Below are positions 26,382-35,127 of a DNA stretch of 64,000 nucleotides, piece by piece. The notes beneath the pieces are model-generated. The model did not search any database and had not been told where the DNA came from. It was given only the letters and a program-made list of their open reading frames with translations. Numbering within the stretch: position 1 is the first letter of the stretch; the number at the start of each line of letters is the position of its first letter. This stretch comes from Sporofaciens musculi (GTDB lineage Bacteria > Bacillota > Clostridia > Lachnospirales > Lachnospiraceae), in the NCBI RefSeq assembly GCF_009830285.1, contig NZ_WUQX01000001.1, forward strand, positions 3,410,501-3,474,500, in the 5' to 3' direction. The position numbers were made by a program, and so were the translations under genes.

Positions 26382-26964
26382 TTACGGTTTTTCGTATTGT
26401 GGTATGTCCTTAATTTTCTTAGCGGGAATACCACCGACAATCATATTTGCCGGAACATCCTTCGTAACAATAGCTCCTGCGGCAATTACTGCGCCATCAC
26501 CAATCGTCACACCAGGCAATACCATCGCATTTGCTCCGATCCATACATTCTTTCCTATGTAAATAGGTGCAGGCTCCAGATTTGCACGCTCTTTTGGATT
26601 CATGCAATGATTTAAAGTCGCAAGCACCACATTATGACCGAGCAATGCACCATCATCAATAGTAATCCCGCCTTGATCCTGAAATTTGCACCCGCTGTTA
26701 AGGAAAACATGATTTCCAATCGTAATATTTTTTTCCGCAGTCCGTATAAAAGGGCGGGAATATGTTAAGTGTATCGTTCACTGGCTTTCCTGTTAGCTTA
26801 GCGAATATTTCTCTTATTTCCTCCGGCGTGCGATAGCTGTTGTTAAGTTCCGCTGTCAGCTTCAGCGCTTCCTGTGAAAGCATACACATGTACTGATGGG
26901 TTCCCGAACCGGCGGTTATGGTTTTTCCGCTGTCCATATATGCAATAAAATCCTTTAATTCCAT
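26382..26964 (-). pseudogene. Sugar O-acetyltransferase (maltose/galactoside acetyltransferase type), frameshifted in A7 run
   Basis: The N-terminal piece (26964-26698) has the Mac domain ([28 protein letters not shown]). The C-terminal piece (to 26382) is a left-handed beta-helix with hexapeptides ([39 protein letters not shown]). Removing one A from the seven-A run after GACTGCGG rejoins them: [18 protein letters not shown], then [19 protein letters not shown]. The full product would be about 193 residues, normal for the family. A one-base change in a homopolymer could be decay, phase variation or a sequencing error. Confidence 0.85.
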
Positions 26965-26995
26965 ATTATCCTCATTCCCTCCATTTTGTTTTGCA

Positions 26996-27703
26996 TTATC
27001 CTAATGAAAATGTAACGGTAACATCACTGCTTCCAAGGGCATCTTCCCAGCCGGACAGATCATCTATCTTACCAAGCCTTGTGTAACTCCACGAATTAGA
27101 GCCATAGAAAATGACAATCTGATTTCCGTTATATAAAACAATATCTCCAGGCTTCGTTGTTGTCTGACTATTGCTGGTCGGCAGGCTTGTTCCCAAGGAA
27201 CCGACCTTTTCAAAGCCGGAATAATCGCTCATCTGAATCACAACCGGCGCTTCACGCATCATATCCACGAGAGCTTCCACCGCTGCATTACTTTCTAAAG
27301 TTACTGTAAAACTGCTATTTCCAATTTGTAAAGTCATTTTTTCCACTATGCTTTCCTCCGTGGCAGAATTATCATTTGCTTGTGACTCAGACAGATTTGA
27401 TTCTTCCGGCATTTTCGGCTGCGATAAATTTGATGAATCAGAGTTGTTCAAAAGCGTAGACGATTCCTCACCATCCAACGGCGAATTATCAGTTTGATTG
27501 GGCGTAGACTCGTTGTTTGCCACAAAATCTTCTGTGTCAGAACCCATATCACTTGAATGCCCGTTATCGGCAACCTGCGTTGCTTTACTGCTCGGCGGTA
27601 TGAAGGCTTCGGTATTGCTGCCGTTTTCTATACCTGAACAGCCAAATAGAAAAATCGCTATGACTATAACGCAGAACAATAGTTGCAAAAACTTTGCTCT
27701 CAT
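26996..27703 (-). CDS. Lipoprotein with cyclophilin-like fold domain
   Basis: This encodes 235 residues starting at ATG 27703 after GGGAGGGCGATTTA. The signal peptide ends in lipobox FLFGC. A linker rich in Ser, Asn, Asp and Glu (about 25-115) leads to a C-terminal cyclophilin-like domain (about 118-235): MTLQIGNSSFTVTLESNAA, then KPGDIVLYNGNQIVIFYGSN and WSYTRLGKI. This family is common next to flavodoxins and LysR-regulated redox genes in Clostridia; no enzymatic role is proven. A related fragment occurs at 28813. Confidence 0.8.
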   Translation of the reverse strand: MRAKFLQLLFCVIVIAIFLFGCSGIENGSNTEAFIPPSSKATQVADNGHSSDMGSDTEDFVANNESTPNQTDNSPLDGEESSTLLNNSDSSNLSQPKMPEESNLSESQANDNSATEESIVEKMTLQIGNSSFTVTLESNAAVEALVDMMREAPVVIQMSDYSGFEKVGSLGTSLPTSNSQTTTKPGDIVLYNGNQIVIFYGSNSWSYTRLGKIDDLSGWEDALGSSDVTVTFSLG

Positions 27704-27731
27704 CTTAAATCGCCCTCCCCATTTCGTAAGT

Positions 27732-27926
27732 CTACTCTAATGCAGGTTGACCGTCTATTTCTCCGACACCATTTACGCCGCCTGTGAATACCGTACCGGC
27801 AAGGCATGCTTTCGGAAAACATTCAATCCACCCGCCAAGACCGCTGTTTGCACGAGCGTCCACACCTTCTTCGTCCTCATGCACAGTAATCGCAGATTTC
27901 TTTTTTACAAGCCTCGGTTCCCACAA
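27732..27926 (-). other. Protein-like fragment of unknown family
   Basis: The frame reads DARANSGLGGWIECFPKACL, then TVFTGGVNGVGEIDGQPALE, on the same strand as its neighbours and overlapping the end of the DUF3737 gene. The composition is protein-like but there is no plausible start. It is probably the tail of a deleted gene fused to the DUF3737 region. I do not recognise the family. Confidence 0.35.
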
Positions 27927-28749
27927 TCACTTCTCCGTGTGCATTTTCAATATCCATAATCAGTTCACCGACTTCGGGTACATAGATATGACCGGACAGA
28001 GGATTTTTAATGCTGACAATCGGGGCGGTGAGCGTCGCTTCTACATCGGATCGCTCGAAGCTCAAATCGGTATCCGCCATCTCACAAGCAATCAGCTTCA
28101 AGTTTCTGCAGTAGCAAAGAGGCTGTGTACCAATGATTTTGCAGTTTTCAAAGGTGATATTTTCGCTGTACCACGCAAGATATTCACCCTTTACAACGCT
28201 GTTTCTGACTGTGATATTCTTTCCATGCCAGAAAGCATCTTTTGTATCGAACACACAGTTTTCAAAAACGGAATCTGTGATGTACTGGAAAGAGTATTTG
28301 CCCTTCATACTGACATCACGGAAATTCAGGTGGTCGGAGCGCATCATAAAATATTCGCCCAAGACGGTGCAGTCCTCCATTTCAATCCCACGCACTGACC
28401 AACCAAATTCGGGTGAAATGACATCGCAGCCCCGCATTTTGATATTGGCACATTCCCGCAGAGCCTTAATTCCGTGGAGCTTGGTATTGTTAATCTCCAC
28501 ATTTTCAGAATACCAAAGTGCGGCTCTGCAAAGCTCGGTCATCTCCGAGTTTTCGATTTTCAGTCCTGTATCATGCCAGAATGGATAGCGGAGGTTGAAA
28601 AAACAGTGGTCTACGGTAACATCTCTGCTTTCCTTAAAAGCGCTTTCCCCGTCGGCAGGGCCGTCAAAGGCACAGTCTTGAACAGAAAGGTCATAAGCCG
28701 CATATAACGCCCGTTCTTCGTCAAAGGTTTTATTTTTAATCGTTTCCAT
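27877..28749 (-). CDS. DUF3737-family right-handed beta-helix protein
   Basis: This 290-residue protein is built from repeated beta-helix rungs: FDGPADGESAFKESRDVTV, CFFNLRYPFWHDTGLKIEN, CRAALWYSENVEI, AFWHGKNITVRNSVVKGEYL. The family is strongly conserved in gut Firmicutes; pectate-lyase-like folds usually bind or modify glycans, but no activity is known. It has no signal peptide, so it is cytoplasmic. The start is ATG 28749 after GAAAGGAGTATTTATT. The last ten residues may come from a fusion with downstream debris. Confidence 0.85.
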   Translation of the reverse strand: METIKNKTFDEERALYAAYDLSVQDCAFDGPADGESAFKESRDVTVDHCFFNLRYPFWHDTGLKIENSEMTELCRAALWYSENVEINNTKLHGIKALRECANIKMRGCDVISPEFGWSVRGIEMEDCTVLGEYFMMRSDHLNFRDVSMKGKYSFQYITDSVFENCVFDTKDAFWHGKNITVRNSVVKGEYLAWYSENITFENCKIIGTQPLCYCRNLKLIACEMADTDLSFERSDVEATLTAPIVSIKNPLSGHIYVPEVGELIMDIENAHGEVIVGTEACKKEICDYCA

Positions 28750-28812
28750 AATAAATACTCCTTTCGGTTATTAGTTTGTTTTTGCTCAATTTTCCTCTTT
28801 TCTATGGGTAAG

Positions 28813-29109
28813 TTAATCACCATCGCTAATCAATACAATTTTGTTGCCCCAGCCCTCCAAAACAGGATTGTTTTCAACTGTACTGCGAAATTCCTCAGTA
28901 TTATTGAAATATCCAACAGGGGTATATTCACCTGTCACTTCGGCATCGCCATAGAACAGAACAATTCGGTTAGGTTCAGAATAGTAAACTGTTCCTGCCG
29001 CTTCTTCGGTAATCGTGTCAGGATCAGACGGGATTTCATAACGAGAGGGAATATCGTAATACTGCATAACCTCCCAATTTTCGTAATCGTCATAATGATA
29101 GATCGGCAA
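28813..29109 (-). pseudogene. Cyclophilin-like domain protein, truncated
   Basis: A C-terminal fragment of the same family as 26996-27703: AAGTVYYSEPNRIVLFYGDA, VTGEYTPVGYFNN, ending EGWGNKIVLISDGD. The frame extends upstream without ATG (STGLGTADWRLP) to a stop near 29155, and no signal peptide or N-terminal strand is present. It is therefore a remnant, or starts at an internal Met. Confidence 0.55.
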
Positions 29110-29172
29110 TCTCCAATCAGCCGTTCCTAAGCCAGTGGAGCTTCCATAACTCGAATATCATTTTTATATAAT

Positions 29173-30267
29173 TCATGATTCCTGTCCTCCTGTAACCATG
29201 AAAGTATAAGCAGTGTTATAATCCTCACGGTGATAGTACCTAACCTCGCCGGTGGTTTGGTTCATCACAATGCTCCATTCCGTAGCTTCAAACTCTCCGA
29301 AATTGTCCTTGTTTACGCTGTCAAGAGCGTCTCGGACATCGTTCATCTCCATTGTTTCGGAATCTTTAAGGCGATTTATCAGAAGCTCGTAACGCTCATG
29401 GGATTGCTGTGTTCCAATTCCGTTCTTTTCTCCTTCGGACAGATAAAAGTTTGTGACTGCGGGTGTTTCGGTAACAAGCATTTCATTGTTTACATATTCC
29501 ACTACTACGCTTCTACCTGATTGATCTGCGATGGCGAAATGCACCATATACCCAAAAGAAGCGTGCAGGTCATAACTATTTAGTAATTCAATCGCTTCCT
29601 CAACATCTGCGGCCTGATCTAGCAGCAACCGGACAGCCGTTGTGGTTGTAACATCCGGCTTATCCGTATTCTGCTCAATGGTAGTATTGTCTTGAATCAT
29701 ATTAACGGAAACTGCAAGTCCCATTTCATTTAGTCCATCAAGGGGCGCATAAAGTCCGGCGAGCGCCTGTATCTCATCGGGCAGTGACGACAGCCTCAGC
29801 CCGCTTACTGTTATAAAATCCATATTAACAGTAGAAATGGAGGCGTATCCATTCTTCGGCACATTTTGGATAATCATCGCATGACAGGTATTCCAGTCGA
29901 AGTTTCTGCCAAACAGTGCATTGCCGTTTTCATCTTTTACAGCCAGCGTACTACAGCCAAATGGATTGCCGCCAAACAGCAGAGTCCCAAAATCCGCAAT
30001 CCCGCTTTCCAATAAGAATGACACGACCTCGGCATCCGATGAAGCGCCGCCTTGTTCTAAAAACTCATCAAATCCATAATCCCCTATATGTCTGACAGCC
30101 GATAGTCCGCCCGTTAATTCGGTAATTTTCTCCGATAAAACAATTACGTTTGCTTGTTCCTCACCCTGTATATGGGATGTTACATGGTTACCATTATCAA
30201 TAGGTACTATTTTAAAAACCGTTGTTAGGAATACGACAGCCAGTAAAATAATAAGTATTCTTTTCAT
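29173..30267 (-). CDS. Secreted linear-amide C-N hydrolase (choloylglycine hydrolase/Ntn family)
   Basis: This 364-residue protein has an N-terminal signal or anchor helix (MKRILIILLAVVFLTTVF). The Ntn-hydrolase core follows: nucleophile Cys105 in NPFGCSTLAV, FGRNFDW (119-125), and an Asn/Arg-rich region further on. This family cleaves amide bonds in bile-salt conjugates, penicillin V, N-acyl amides or carcinine. Here the Cys is not N-terminal, so processing after Gly104 would be needed for Ntn chemistry. Export distinguishes it from typical cytoplasmic bile-salt hydrolases. It is divergent from the LysR gene, with strong promoters on both sides. Substrate unknown. Confidence 0.8.
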   Translation of the reverse strand: MKRILIILLAVVFLTTVFKIVPIDNGNHVTSHIQGEEQANVIVLSEKITELTGGLSAVRHIGDYGFDEFLEQGGASSDAEVVSFLLESGIADFGTLLFGGNPFGCSTLAVKDENGNALFGRNFDWNTCHAMIIQNVPKNGYASISTVNMDFITVSGLRLSSLPDEIQALAGLYAPLDGLNEMGLAVSVNMIQDNTTIEQNTDKPDVTTTTAVRLLLDQAADVEEAIELLNSYDLHASFGYMVHFAIADQSGRSVVVEYVNNEMLVTETPAVTNFYLSEGEKNGIGTQQSHERYELLINRLKDSETMEMNDVRDALDSVNKDNFGEFEATEWSIVMNQTTGEVRYYHREDYNTAYTFMVTGGQES

Positions 30268-30307
30268 CGTAAACGCTCCTTAGGCTAAATGCGTTTCTGA
30301 TACCTTT

Positions 30308-30336
30308 ATTATATCTGCGGTTTAAAGAAATAGCAA
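30308..30336 (-). promoter_or_regulatory. Promoter of the C-N hydrolase gene
   Basis: On the minus strand: TTGCTA (30336-30331), exactly 17 bp, TATAAT (30313-30308). Confidence 0.7.
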
Positions 30337-30363
30337 ATACTCATATTAAATACGCTCCCATAG

Positions 30364-30392
30364 TTGACAGGCATACTAAAACATGTTACATT
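30364..30392 (+). promoter_or_regulatory. Promoter of the LysR gene
   Basis: TTGACA (30364-30369), exactly 17 bp, TACATT (30387-30392). It is 27 bp before the LysR start codon and divergent from the hydrolase promoter, so the 30-bp gap between them is a likely LysR binding site. Confidence 0.7.
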
Positions 30393-30418
30393 ATAAACAG
30401 TTGAAGGAGGACGCTTTT

Positions 30419-31303
30419 ATGGAACTAAGAGTATTACAATACTTTTTGGCGGTAGCACGGGAAAACAGTATTTCCGGTGCGGCAAAATTTCTGCACCTCT
30501 CGCAGCCTACGCTGTCCCGTCAGCTCAAAGAGTTGGAGGACGAACTTGGAAAACAACTATTTATCCGTGGAAACAGAAGGATCACCCTTACCGAAGAGGG
30601 CATGCTCCTCCGCAAGCGGGCCGAAGAAGTAATAGAACTGATTAAAAAGGCAGAGGACGAAATTACTGCATCCTCTGCTATGCTGGCCGGAGATATTCTG
30701 ATTGGCGCTGGAGAAACGGACGGAAACCGTTTCCTGATAAAAGCTATGAACGCCATACAAAAGGAATATCCGCTTGTGCATTTTCACATTGTAAGCGGCG
30801 ATAAAGCAATAATTACAGAAGCTATTGATCGCGGCTCTATTGACTTTGGAATCGTTTTCGGAAATATAGATACTGCAAAATATGACTCCATACCAATTCA
30901 TTATAAAGATACCTGGGGCGTTTTAATGCGGCGTGACGCAGAACTTGCCAAGAAAGAGTTTGTGACGGCAGAGGATTTAATGGATAAGCCTCTGATCATT
31001 TCAAGACAGGCATTTCAAAATTCAGAATTAAAAAATTTCTTTCACATAGAACTGGAAAAACTGAATATTGCAGCCACTTACAGTCTACTTTTTAACGGTT
31101 CTTTAATGGTGGATGAGGGAGTTGGATATGCGATATGCTTCGATAAACTTGTGAATGTTTCAGGGGATAGCAATTTGTGTTTCAAGCCGCTTAAACCAAA
31201 GCTTGAAGCCCACATGAGTATCATTTGGAAAAAGTATCAGGTATTTTCAAAACCAGCACAAAAGTTCTTGCAGAAATTACAGGAAACAAATACCTACAAA
31301 TAG
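30419..31303 (+). CDS. LysR-family transcriptional regulator
   Basis: This encodes 294 residues starting at ATG 30419 after AAGGAGGACGCTTTT. The N-terminal winged helix is MELRVLQYFLAVARENSISG, AAKFLHLSQPTLSRQLKELE, followed by a linker helix and a two-lobed substrate-binding domain (about 90-290). It is transcribed away from the hydrolase gene, whose expression it likely controls together with the redox-like genes to the left. A terminator follows at 31430. Confidence 0.93.
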   Translation: MELRVLQYFLAVARENSISGAAKFLHLSQPTLSRQLKELEDELGKQLFIRGNRRITLTEEGMLLRKRAEEVIELIKKAEDEITASSAMLAGDILIGAGETDGNRFLIKAMNAIQKEYPLVHFHIVSGDKAIITEAIDRGSIDFGIVFGNIDTAKYDSIPIHYKDTWGVLMRRDAELAKKEFVTAEDLMDKPLIISRQAFQNSELKNFFHIELEKLNIAATYSLLFNGSLMVDEGVGYAICFDKLVNVSGDSNLCFKPLKPKLEAHMSIIWKKYQVFSKPAQKFLQKLQETNTYK

Positions 31304-31429
31304 AAATTCTGGTTTTCGCTATACCTATGCTAAGACTTTTGATTATACTTCAAGTGGGTTCAAATGTTTGCAGGAAGGGTTCACATTCAAGTTTCGCTTC
31401 CCAAAAGAGTATAGATTGCCGCAAAAAGA

Positions 31430-31470
31430 AAAGGGCTTCCGGTTACACATGATATGCCGAAAGCCTTTAT
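31430..31470 (+). terminator. Terminator after LysR gene
   Basis: AAAGGGCTTCCGG pairs with CCGAAAGCCTTT (31430-31442 with 31457-31468), then ATTTCT. The stretch from here to 31584 has no gene and should contain the ICE left end. Confidence 0.65.
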
Positions 31471-31584
31471 TTCTATCTAATAGCCCATTTTGATACAATT
31501 TTATTATCCCTATACTTTTTTATTTTGCCTTCAAAGGGGGTTCAAGAAAAAAAGCCGCTCTACCAAATGTTAAGTAGATTTTAA

Positions 31585-33480
31585 TCATTTTGTAAGTAAC
31601 CCACTCCTTTGGCTTATACGCTTCAGCTCTCTTGGCGATATGATCAAGCGGCACTTTGCCCTCACCCTCGCCAAACTCACTTTTACGTTGATTACGCTGT
31701 CGGTTTTTTGTGGGAAAGCATTACAATAGTCTCCACATGTGTCGGAGCTACTATGTAAACACAATTTTTCAGCCTCGTCACTCATATAGGAACACAATTC
31801 TGCGTCATTATGTACAGCCGCAGCGTTTTTACGCTTTGGCTTAAAATCCTTTCCATTAAAATTAGAGTGGATACCAGTTTTATACACAAAGGTTATCTTC
31901 AAAGGCTCCTCCACTCCCTCATCATTATAACCTCCGATGACTATTTTTTCAACTACGCTTTCAAAAACCACCCTGTCGAAGTTCTCCAATATCTCCCCAG
32001 AACCTAACACTTTTCTGAACTCCCTTAACCGTGTTCTGGTGTTATCCTGATTCCTGCCCAATTCCATCAACCGCTCCTGTTCCTCTTGGAGCTTCTTCAA
32101 CTGCTCGGACAGCTCTTGGTTTTTCTTTTCGTAAATATCCCTGTCGATATTGTTATCAAGCCTTAAATCAAGCAGCTTCTCCTTACGCCTGTGCAGGTCA
32201 GCCATTTCCTTTTCAATCTTAGGCAGACGCTTCAGAGAAGTATCGTCATTAAGGATTCCCTCAACTTTTTGCAGGAACTCATCGACAATTTCCTGCTGGT
32301 CTGTGCATAAAAGCTGGTAGCTCTTTACAAAAGCGTTCTCAATCACTTCTTCGGGGATTCCCTTACAGTGCGGGCAATGTCTTTTCCCATTTTTTGTGGC
32401 GGTGACGCACTGCCAGATTGTCTTAGTGTATGCGGAGCTGCTGTGCCAGTTCCTCCGTGTCAGAGTACCGCCGCAAAATCCACATTTTATCATGCAGCTA
32501 AACGCATATTTCCTGCTGAACTTGTTCCTTTTCTGCCCCTCTTGATGCACATTGCGGTTTGTGTTCCGCTTCGCCAGTATCTTCTGTGCTTCCTCAAAAA
32601 TTTCCTCACTGATTATCGGTTCGTGATGGTCACGGATATAAAACTTATCTTCTTCCCCGAAATTTTCCAGCCGCCTTTTTGAAATCGGGTCAACCGTGAA
32701 TGTCTTTCCTAAAAGCAGGTCGCCTTTGTATTTCTCGTTTTTGATAATTCCGATGACTGTGGACTGTACCCATTTTGAACTGCCGTACTTTGTCTTGTAT
32801 CCCAAGTTTTCCAGTTCGTTCCCGATGACCGTGCAGCCTGCGCCCTCAATATACCGATTGAAAATATACCGTACAATTTCAGCTTCCTTTTCATTTACGG
32901 ATATGCTTTTTGTATCCTTATGGTAGTCATATCCCAGACAGCCTTGAAACCCTACAAGCTCGCCCCTCTGCATCTTCATTTTCAATCCCTTTTTGACATT
33001 GGAAGATATATTCTCCACTTCCTGCTGTGCGACGGAGCTGAGTACCACCAACAGAAGCTCGCCGTCCATCGTTAAGGTATTGATATTTTCATCTTCAAAG
33101 AAAACGGCAATGCCTTTCTCTTTCAGCATACGGACATATTTCAGAGTGTCCAGTGTGTTTCTGGCAAATCTTGAAATGGATTTTGTAATTACCATATCAA
33201 TATCCCCATTCATACAGTCGTTAATCATTCTCTGGAAATCCTCTCGCTTCGCTACCTGTGTGCCTGTTATGGCTTCGTCAGCGTATATGTCCGCCAGTGT
33301 CCATTCGTGTTTCTTCTTAATCAAATCCGTGTAATATGTGACCTGTGACTTATAACTGTTGAGCTGGTCTTCACTGTCCGTGCTGACACGGCAATAAGCG
33401 GCTACCCTTAACACTTCGACCTTTCTGCCACGGATACGGTTTTCACTACGGTTTGCTTTGATTACCTGCACATCGCTCAT
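31585..33480 (-). CDS. Large serine recombinase of the ICE
   Basis: This encodes 631 residues starting at ATG 33480 after GGAGGTAAATCAT; an upstream in-frame TTG overlaps the ribosome site. Nucleophile Ser33 lies in RVAAYCRVSTDSEDQ, and arginine motif SISRFARNTLDTL follows. Next come a recombinase domain, a zinc ribbon (CGFCGGTLTRRNWH and HCPHCKG), and a coiled coil (KKNQELSEQLKKLQEEQER). It should integrate and excise the ICE. It reads outward at the left end. The extra basic C-terminal 80 residues (from FKPKRKNAAAV on) are unusual. Confidence 0.92.
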   Translation of the reverse strand: MSDVQVIKANRSENRIRGRKVEVLRVAAYCRVSTDSEDQLNSYKSQVTYYTDLIKKKHEWTLADIYADEAITGTQVAKREDFQRMINDCMNGDIDMVITKSISRFARNTLDTLKYVRMLKEKGIAVFFEDENINTLTMDGELLLVVLSSVAQQEVENISSNVKKGLKMKMQRGELVGFQGCLGYDYHKDTKSISVNEKEAEIVRYIFNRYIEGAGCTVIGNELENLGYKTKYGSSKWVQSTVIGIIKNEKYKGDLLLGKTFTVDPISKRRLENFGEEDKFYIRDHHEPIISEEIFEEAQKILAKRNTNRNVHQEGQKRNKFSRKYAFSCMIKCGFCGGTLTRRNWHSSSAYTKTIWQCVTATKNGKRHCPHCKGIPEEVIENAFVKSYQLLCTDQQEIVDEFLQKVEGILNDDTSLKRLPKIEKEMADLHRRKEKLLDLRLDNNIDRDIYEKKNQELSEQLKKLQEEQERLMELGRNQDNTRTRLREFRKVLGSGEILENFDRVVFESVVEKIVIGGYNDEGVEEPLKITFVYKTGIHSNFNGKDFKPKRKNAAAVHNDAELCSYMSDEAEKLCLHSSSDTCGDYCNAFPQKTDSVINVKVSLARVRAKCRLIISPRELKRISQRSGLLTK

Positions 33481-33513
33481 ATGATTTACCTCCAAAATAT
33501 TTATTGATGAATG

Positions 33514-33672
33514 TCATGCCGCAAGGTTCGTAACGACATTGTAATCTCTCATAAGCCGCTTCTTGATGGCTTCATATTCATCTACCGTAATTAAACTTCT
33601 TTTTTTCAGCTTCTGCAAACATGCGAATTGGATGCTGTAATGTACAAAATCCTGCTCCCTATTCTGCTCCAT
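33514..33672 (-). CDS. SHOCT-domain small protein
   Basis: This 52-residue protein reads [15 protein letters not shown], then [19 protein letters not shown]. The last part is the SHOCT (short C-terminal) motif. Such proteins regularly sit between the recombinase and MazF-like genes in clostridial elements. The ATG overlaps the 3' end of the MazF gene by 14 bp. Its role is unknown; a recombination accessory is plausible. Confidence 0.75.
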   Translation of the reverse strand: MEQNREQDFVHYSIQFACLQKLKKRSLITVDEYEAIKKRLMRDYNVVTNLAA

Positions 33673-34042
33673 CGCCACACCCCGCTTTCTGCTGCTTCAT
33701 GGATAAGCTAATGGCAAGAGCCTTGTCAACTCTTGCCATTATGTCCGTGGGCATTGACCCCATATGCTGTTTTAATCTCTGTTTGTCAATCGTCCTTATC
33801 TGCTCAAGCAGGATAATGGAGTCCTTATCAAGCCCTTTGTAATCTTTCACGGCAGTATGTGTCGGCAGTTTCGCTTTTGTCTGCACTCGGCTCGTAATGG
33901 CAGCGATAATGACTGTCGGGCTGTGCCTGTTTCCTATATTATTGGAAATGATAAGTACGGGTCGTGTGCCGCCCTGTTCTGAGCCGATAACGGGATTAAG
34001 TTCTGCATAAAAAATATCTCCACGCTTAATCATTCTTTCCAT
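33659..34042 (-). CDS. MazF/PemK-family endoribonuclease toxin
   Basis: This 127-residue protein has the MazF fold signature: [50 protein letters not shown], and the late IRTIDKQRL. The family cleaves mRNA and is usually paired with an antitoxin gene directly upstream. Here the upstream frame (34042-34368) is coupled by TAATG but is not a recognisable MazE. In this ICE family the gene may act in element maintenance or regulation. The ribosome site is GGAGGTCAAACATA. Confidence 0.88.
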   Translation of the reverse strand: MERMIKRGDIFYAELNPVIGSEQGGTRPVLIISNNIGNRHSPTVIIAAITSRVQTKAKLPTHTAVKDYKGLDKDSIILLEQIRTIDKQRLKQHMGSMPTDIMARVDKALAISLSMKQQKAGCGDGAE

Positions 34043-34368
34043 TATGTTTGACCTCCTATCTGGAATTTAGGCAGGTCAATCCTGCCTATGTAATAGCCAG
34101 ACACAAGGAAGAATTTAAGGTCAGGAGCGCATAAAACAAGCTCTGTGTCCAATGACCACCTTATATCTGGCGTTATGATAGGAGCATCTCTATTTGTCCT
34201 CGACACCCCGAAATGCAAGTGCGTCCGTAAACGCAGGGAAGTCGCCAAACGGTCAGCAGCGAACTGACGCCACGGGAGTTTCACCCCAACTGTCTGTCTG
34301 ACAGAGCCGCCCTCGTTGCCTGCGACGGATTGAATACCGTTCGGGCTGTGACTGGACGGGAGTACCAT
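34042..34368 (-). CDS. Possible small protein coupled to the MazF gene
   Basis: A 108-codon frame ends in TAA overlapping the MazF ATG (TAATG), and the MazF ribosome site lies inside it. The C-terminal half looks protein-like ([20 protein letters not shown], then [20 protein letters not shown]). The N-terminal half is Arg/Ser-rich and less convincing, and the start lacks a good ribosome site. It could be an unrecognised antitoxin, the tail of a larger lost gene, or chance. From 34369 to 34580 I see no gene. Confidence 0.35.
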   Translation of the reverse strand: MVLPSSHSPNGIQSVAGNEGGSVRQTVGVKLPWRQFAADRLATSLRLRTHLHFGVSRTNRDAPIITPDIRWSLDTELVLCAPDLKFFLVSGYYIGRIDLPKFQIGGQT

Positions 34369-34579
34369 TATTCTCTTTGTGGGTTATGGCGAAATCGGGA
34401 GCTGCCCGATATTTTGAGTCGGTATTTGACCGCTCACCACCTTTCATCGCTATTCTGCTATCGGCAGGTCATGGCGTACCGCTGCACACGCTTATGCTCA
34501 TCACAATCACAAAGAGGAAGTATTTGGCGAATGAGTATTCGGTTGTCAAAGAACAATCCCGTTTTCGCCACACAAAGGA

Positions 34580-34618
34580 AAACAGGTGAAAGGATTTTTA
34601 AGCCCCTTCACCTGTTTG
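34580..34618 (-). terminator. Terminator after sigma-like gene
   Basis: Stem ACAGGTGAAGGGG / CCTTTCACCTGT on the minus strand, with TTTTCC after it. It lies 33 bp beyond the stop at 34651. Confidence 0.7.
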
Positions 34619-34650
34619 CTCACTCAAAAAGGTTATGTGTAGTGTGAATA

Positions 34651-35127
34651 TCAAAAAATATTAAAATTTTTTTTCAGCTTTTCAATGGCGATGTCCACAC
34701 TGAATTTAACAGCCCTTTTCGTACACCCCTCCATCTTTGCGATTTGCTCATAGGTCATATCCCCGAAAAAATACAATAGCAGCCTGCGCTTTTGTACTTC
34801 GGGAAGTTTTGAAATTGCCTTATGTAGCAACTCACATTCCATGTTTCTTAAAACCATCTCATCTAAGTTGGTCTGCTTATAAAAGGCTCGCTCATTTAGC
34901 GTTGCTTCTGTCAGTTCGGAATGTTCAATGTGCCTGCTCACTTTGTTGAGATAGGAAATATCTTCAAGCTCAAAGAGGTTGAACAGGTCATATAAAATTT
35001 TGTCAATTTCCAGAGTTTGCAGTTTCCCTCGTCCGTCTTTAAAAGAGAGGTGGTATCTTCCCTCAACAATCATCAATGTGTAGGGATTATGCTTGTCCTT
35101 TTTTCGATTTGGATGCTTTTCATCCAT
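34651..35127 (-). CDS. Sigma-70 region-4-like regulator of the ICE
   Basis: This encodes 158 residues with a C-terminal sigma region 4-type helix-turn-helix: AISKLPEVQKRRLLLYFFGD, MTYEQIAKMEGCTKRAVKFSV. The N-terminus (KHNPYTLMIVEGRYHLSF) is typical of the small sigma-like proteins in Tn1549-type elements. It likely regulates the recombinase or conjugation genes. Start ATG 35127 follows GGAGGTAACGGACG. The 35130-35440 stretch upstream has no gene. Confidence 0.8.
   Translation of the reverse strand: MDEKHPNRKKDKHNPYTLMIVEGRYHLSFKDGRGKLQTLEIDKILYDLFNLFELEDISYLNKVSRHIEHSELTEATLNERAFYKQTNLDEMVLRNMECELLHKAISKLPEVQKRRLLLYFFGDMTYEQIAKMEGCTKRAVKFSVDIAIEKLKKNFNIF

Noticed and set aside
27784-28588. 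Plus-strand frames (204 and 151 codons) opposite DUF3737
   Set aside because: The minus strand shows regular beta-helix rungs of a known family.
34253-34447. Minus-strand 64-codon frame upstream of MazF
   Set aside because: Arg/Ser/Gln-rich, no ribosome site, and overlapping a slightly better candidate coupled to MazF.
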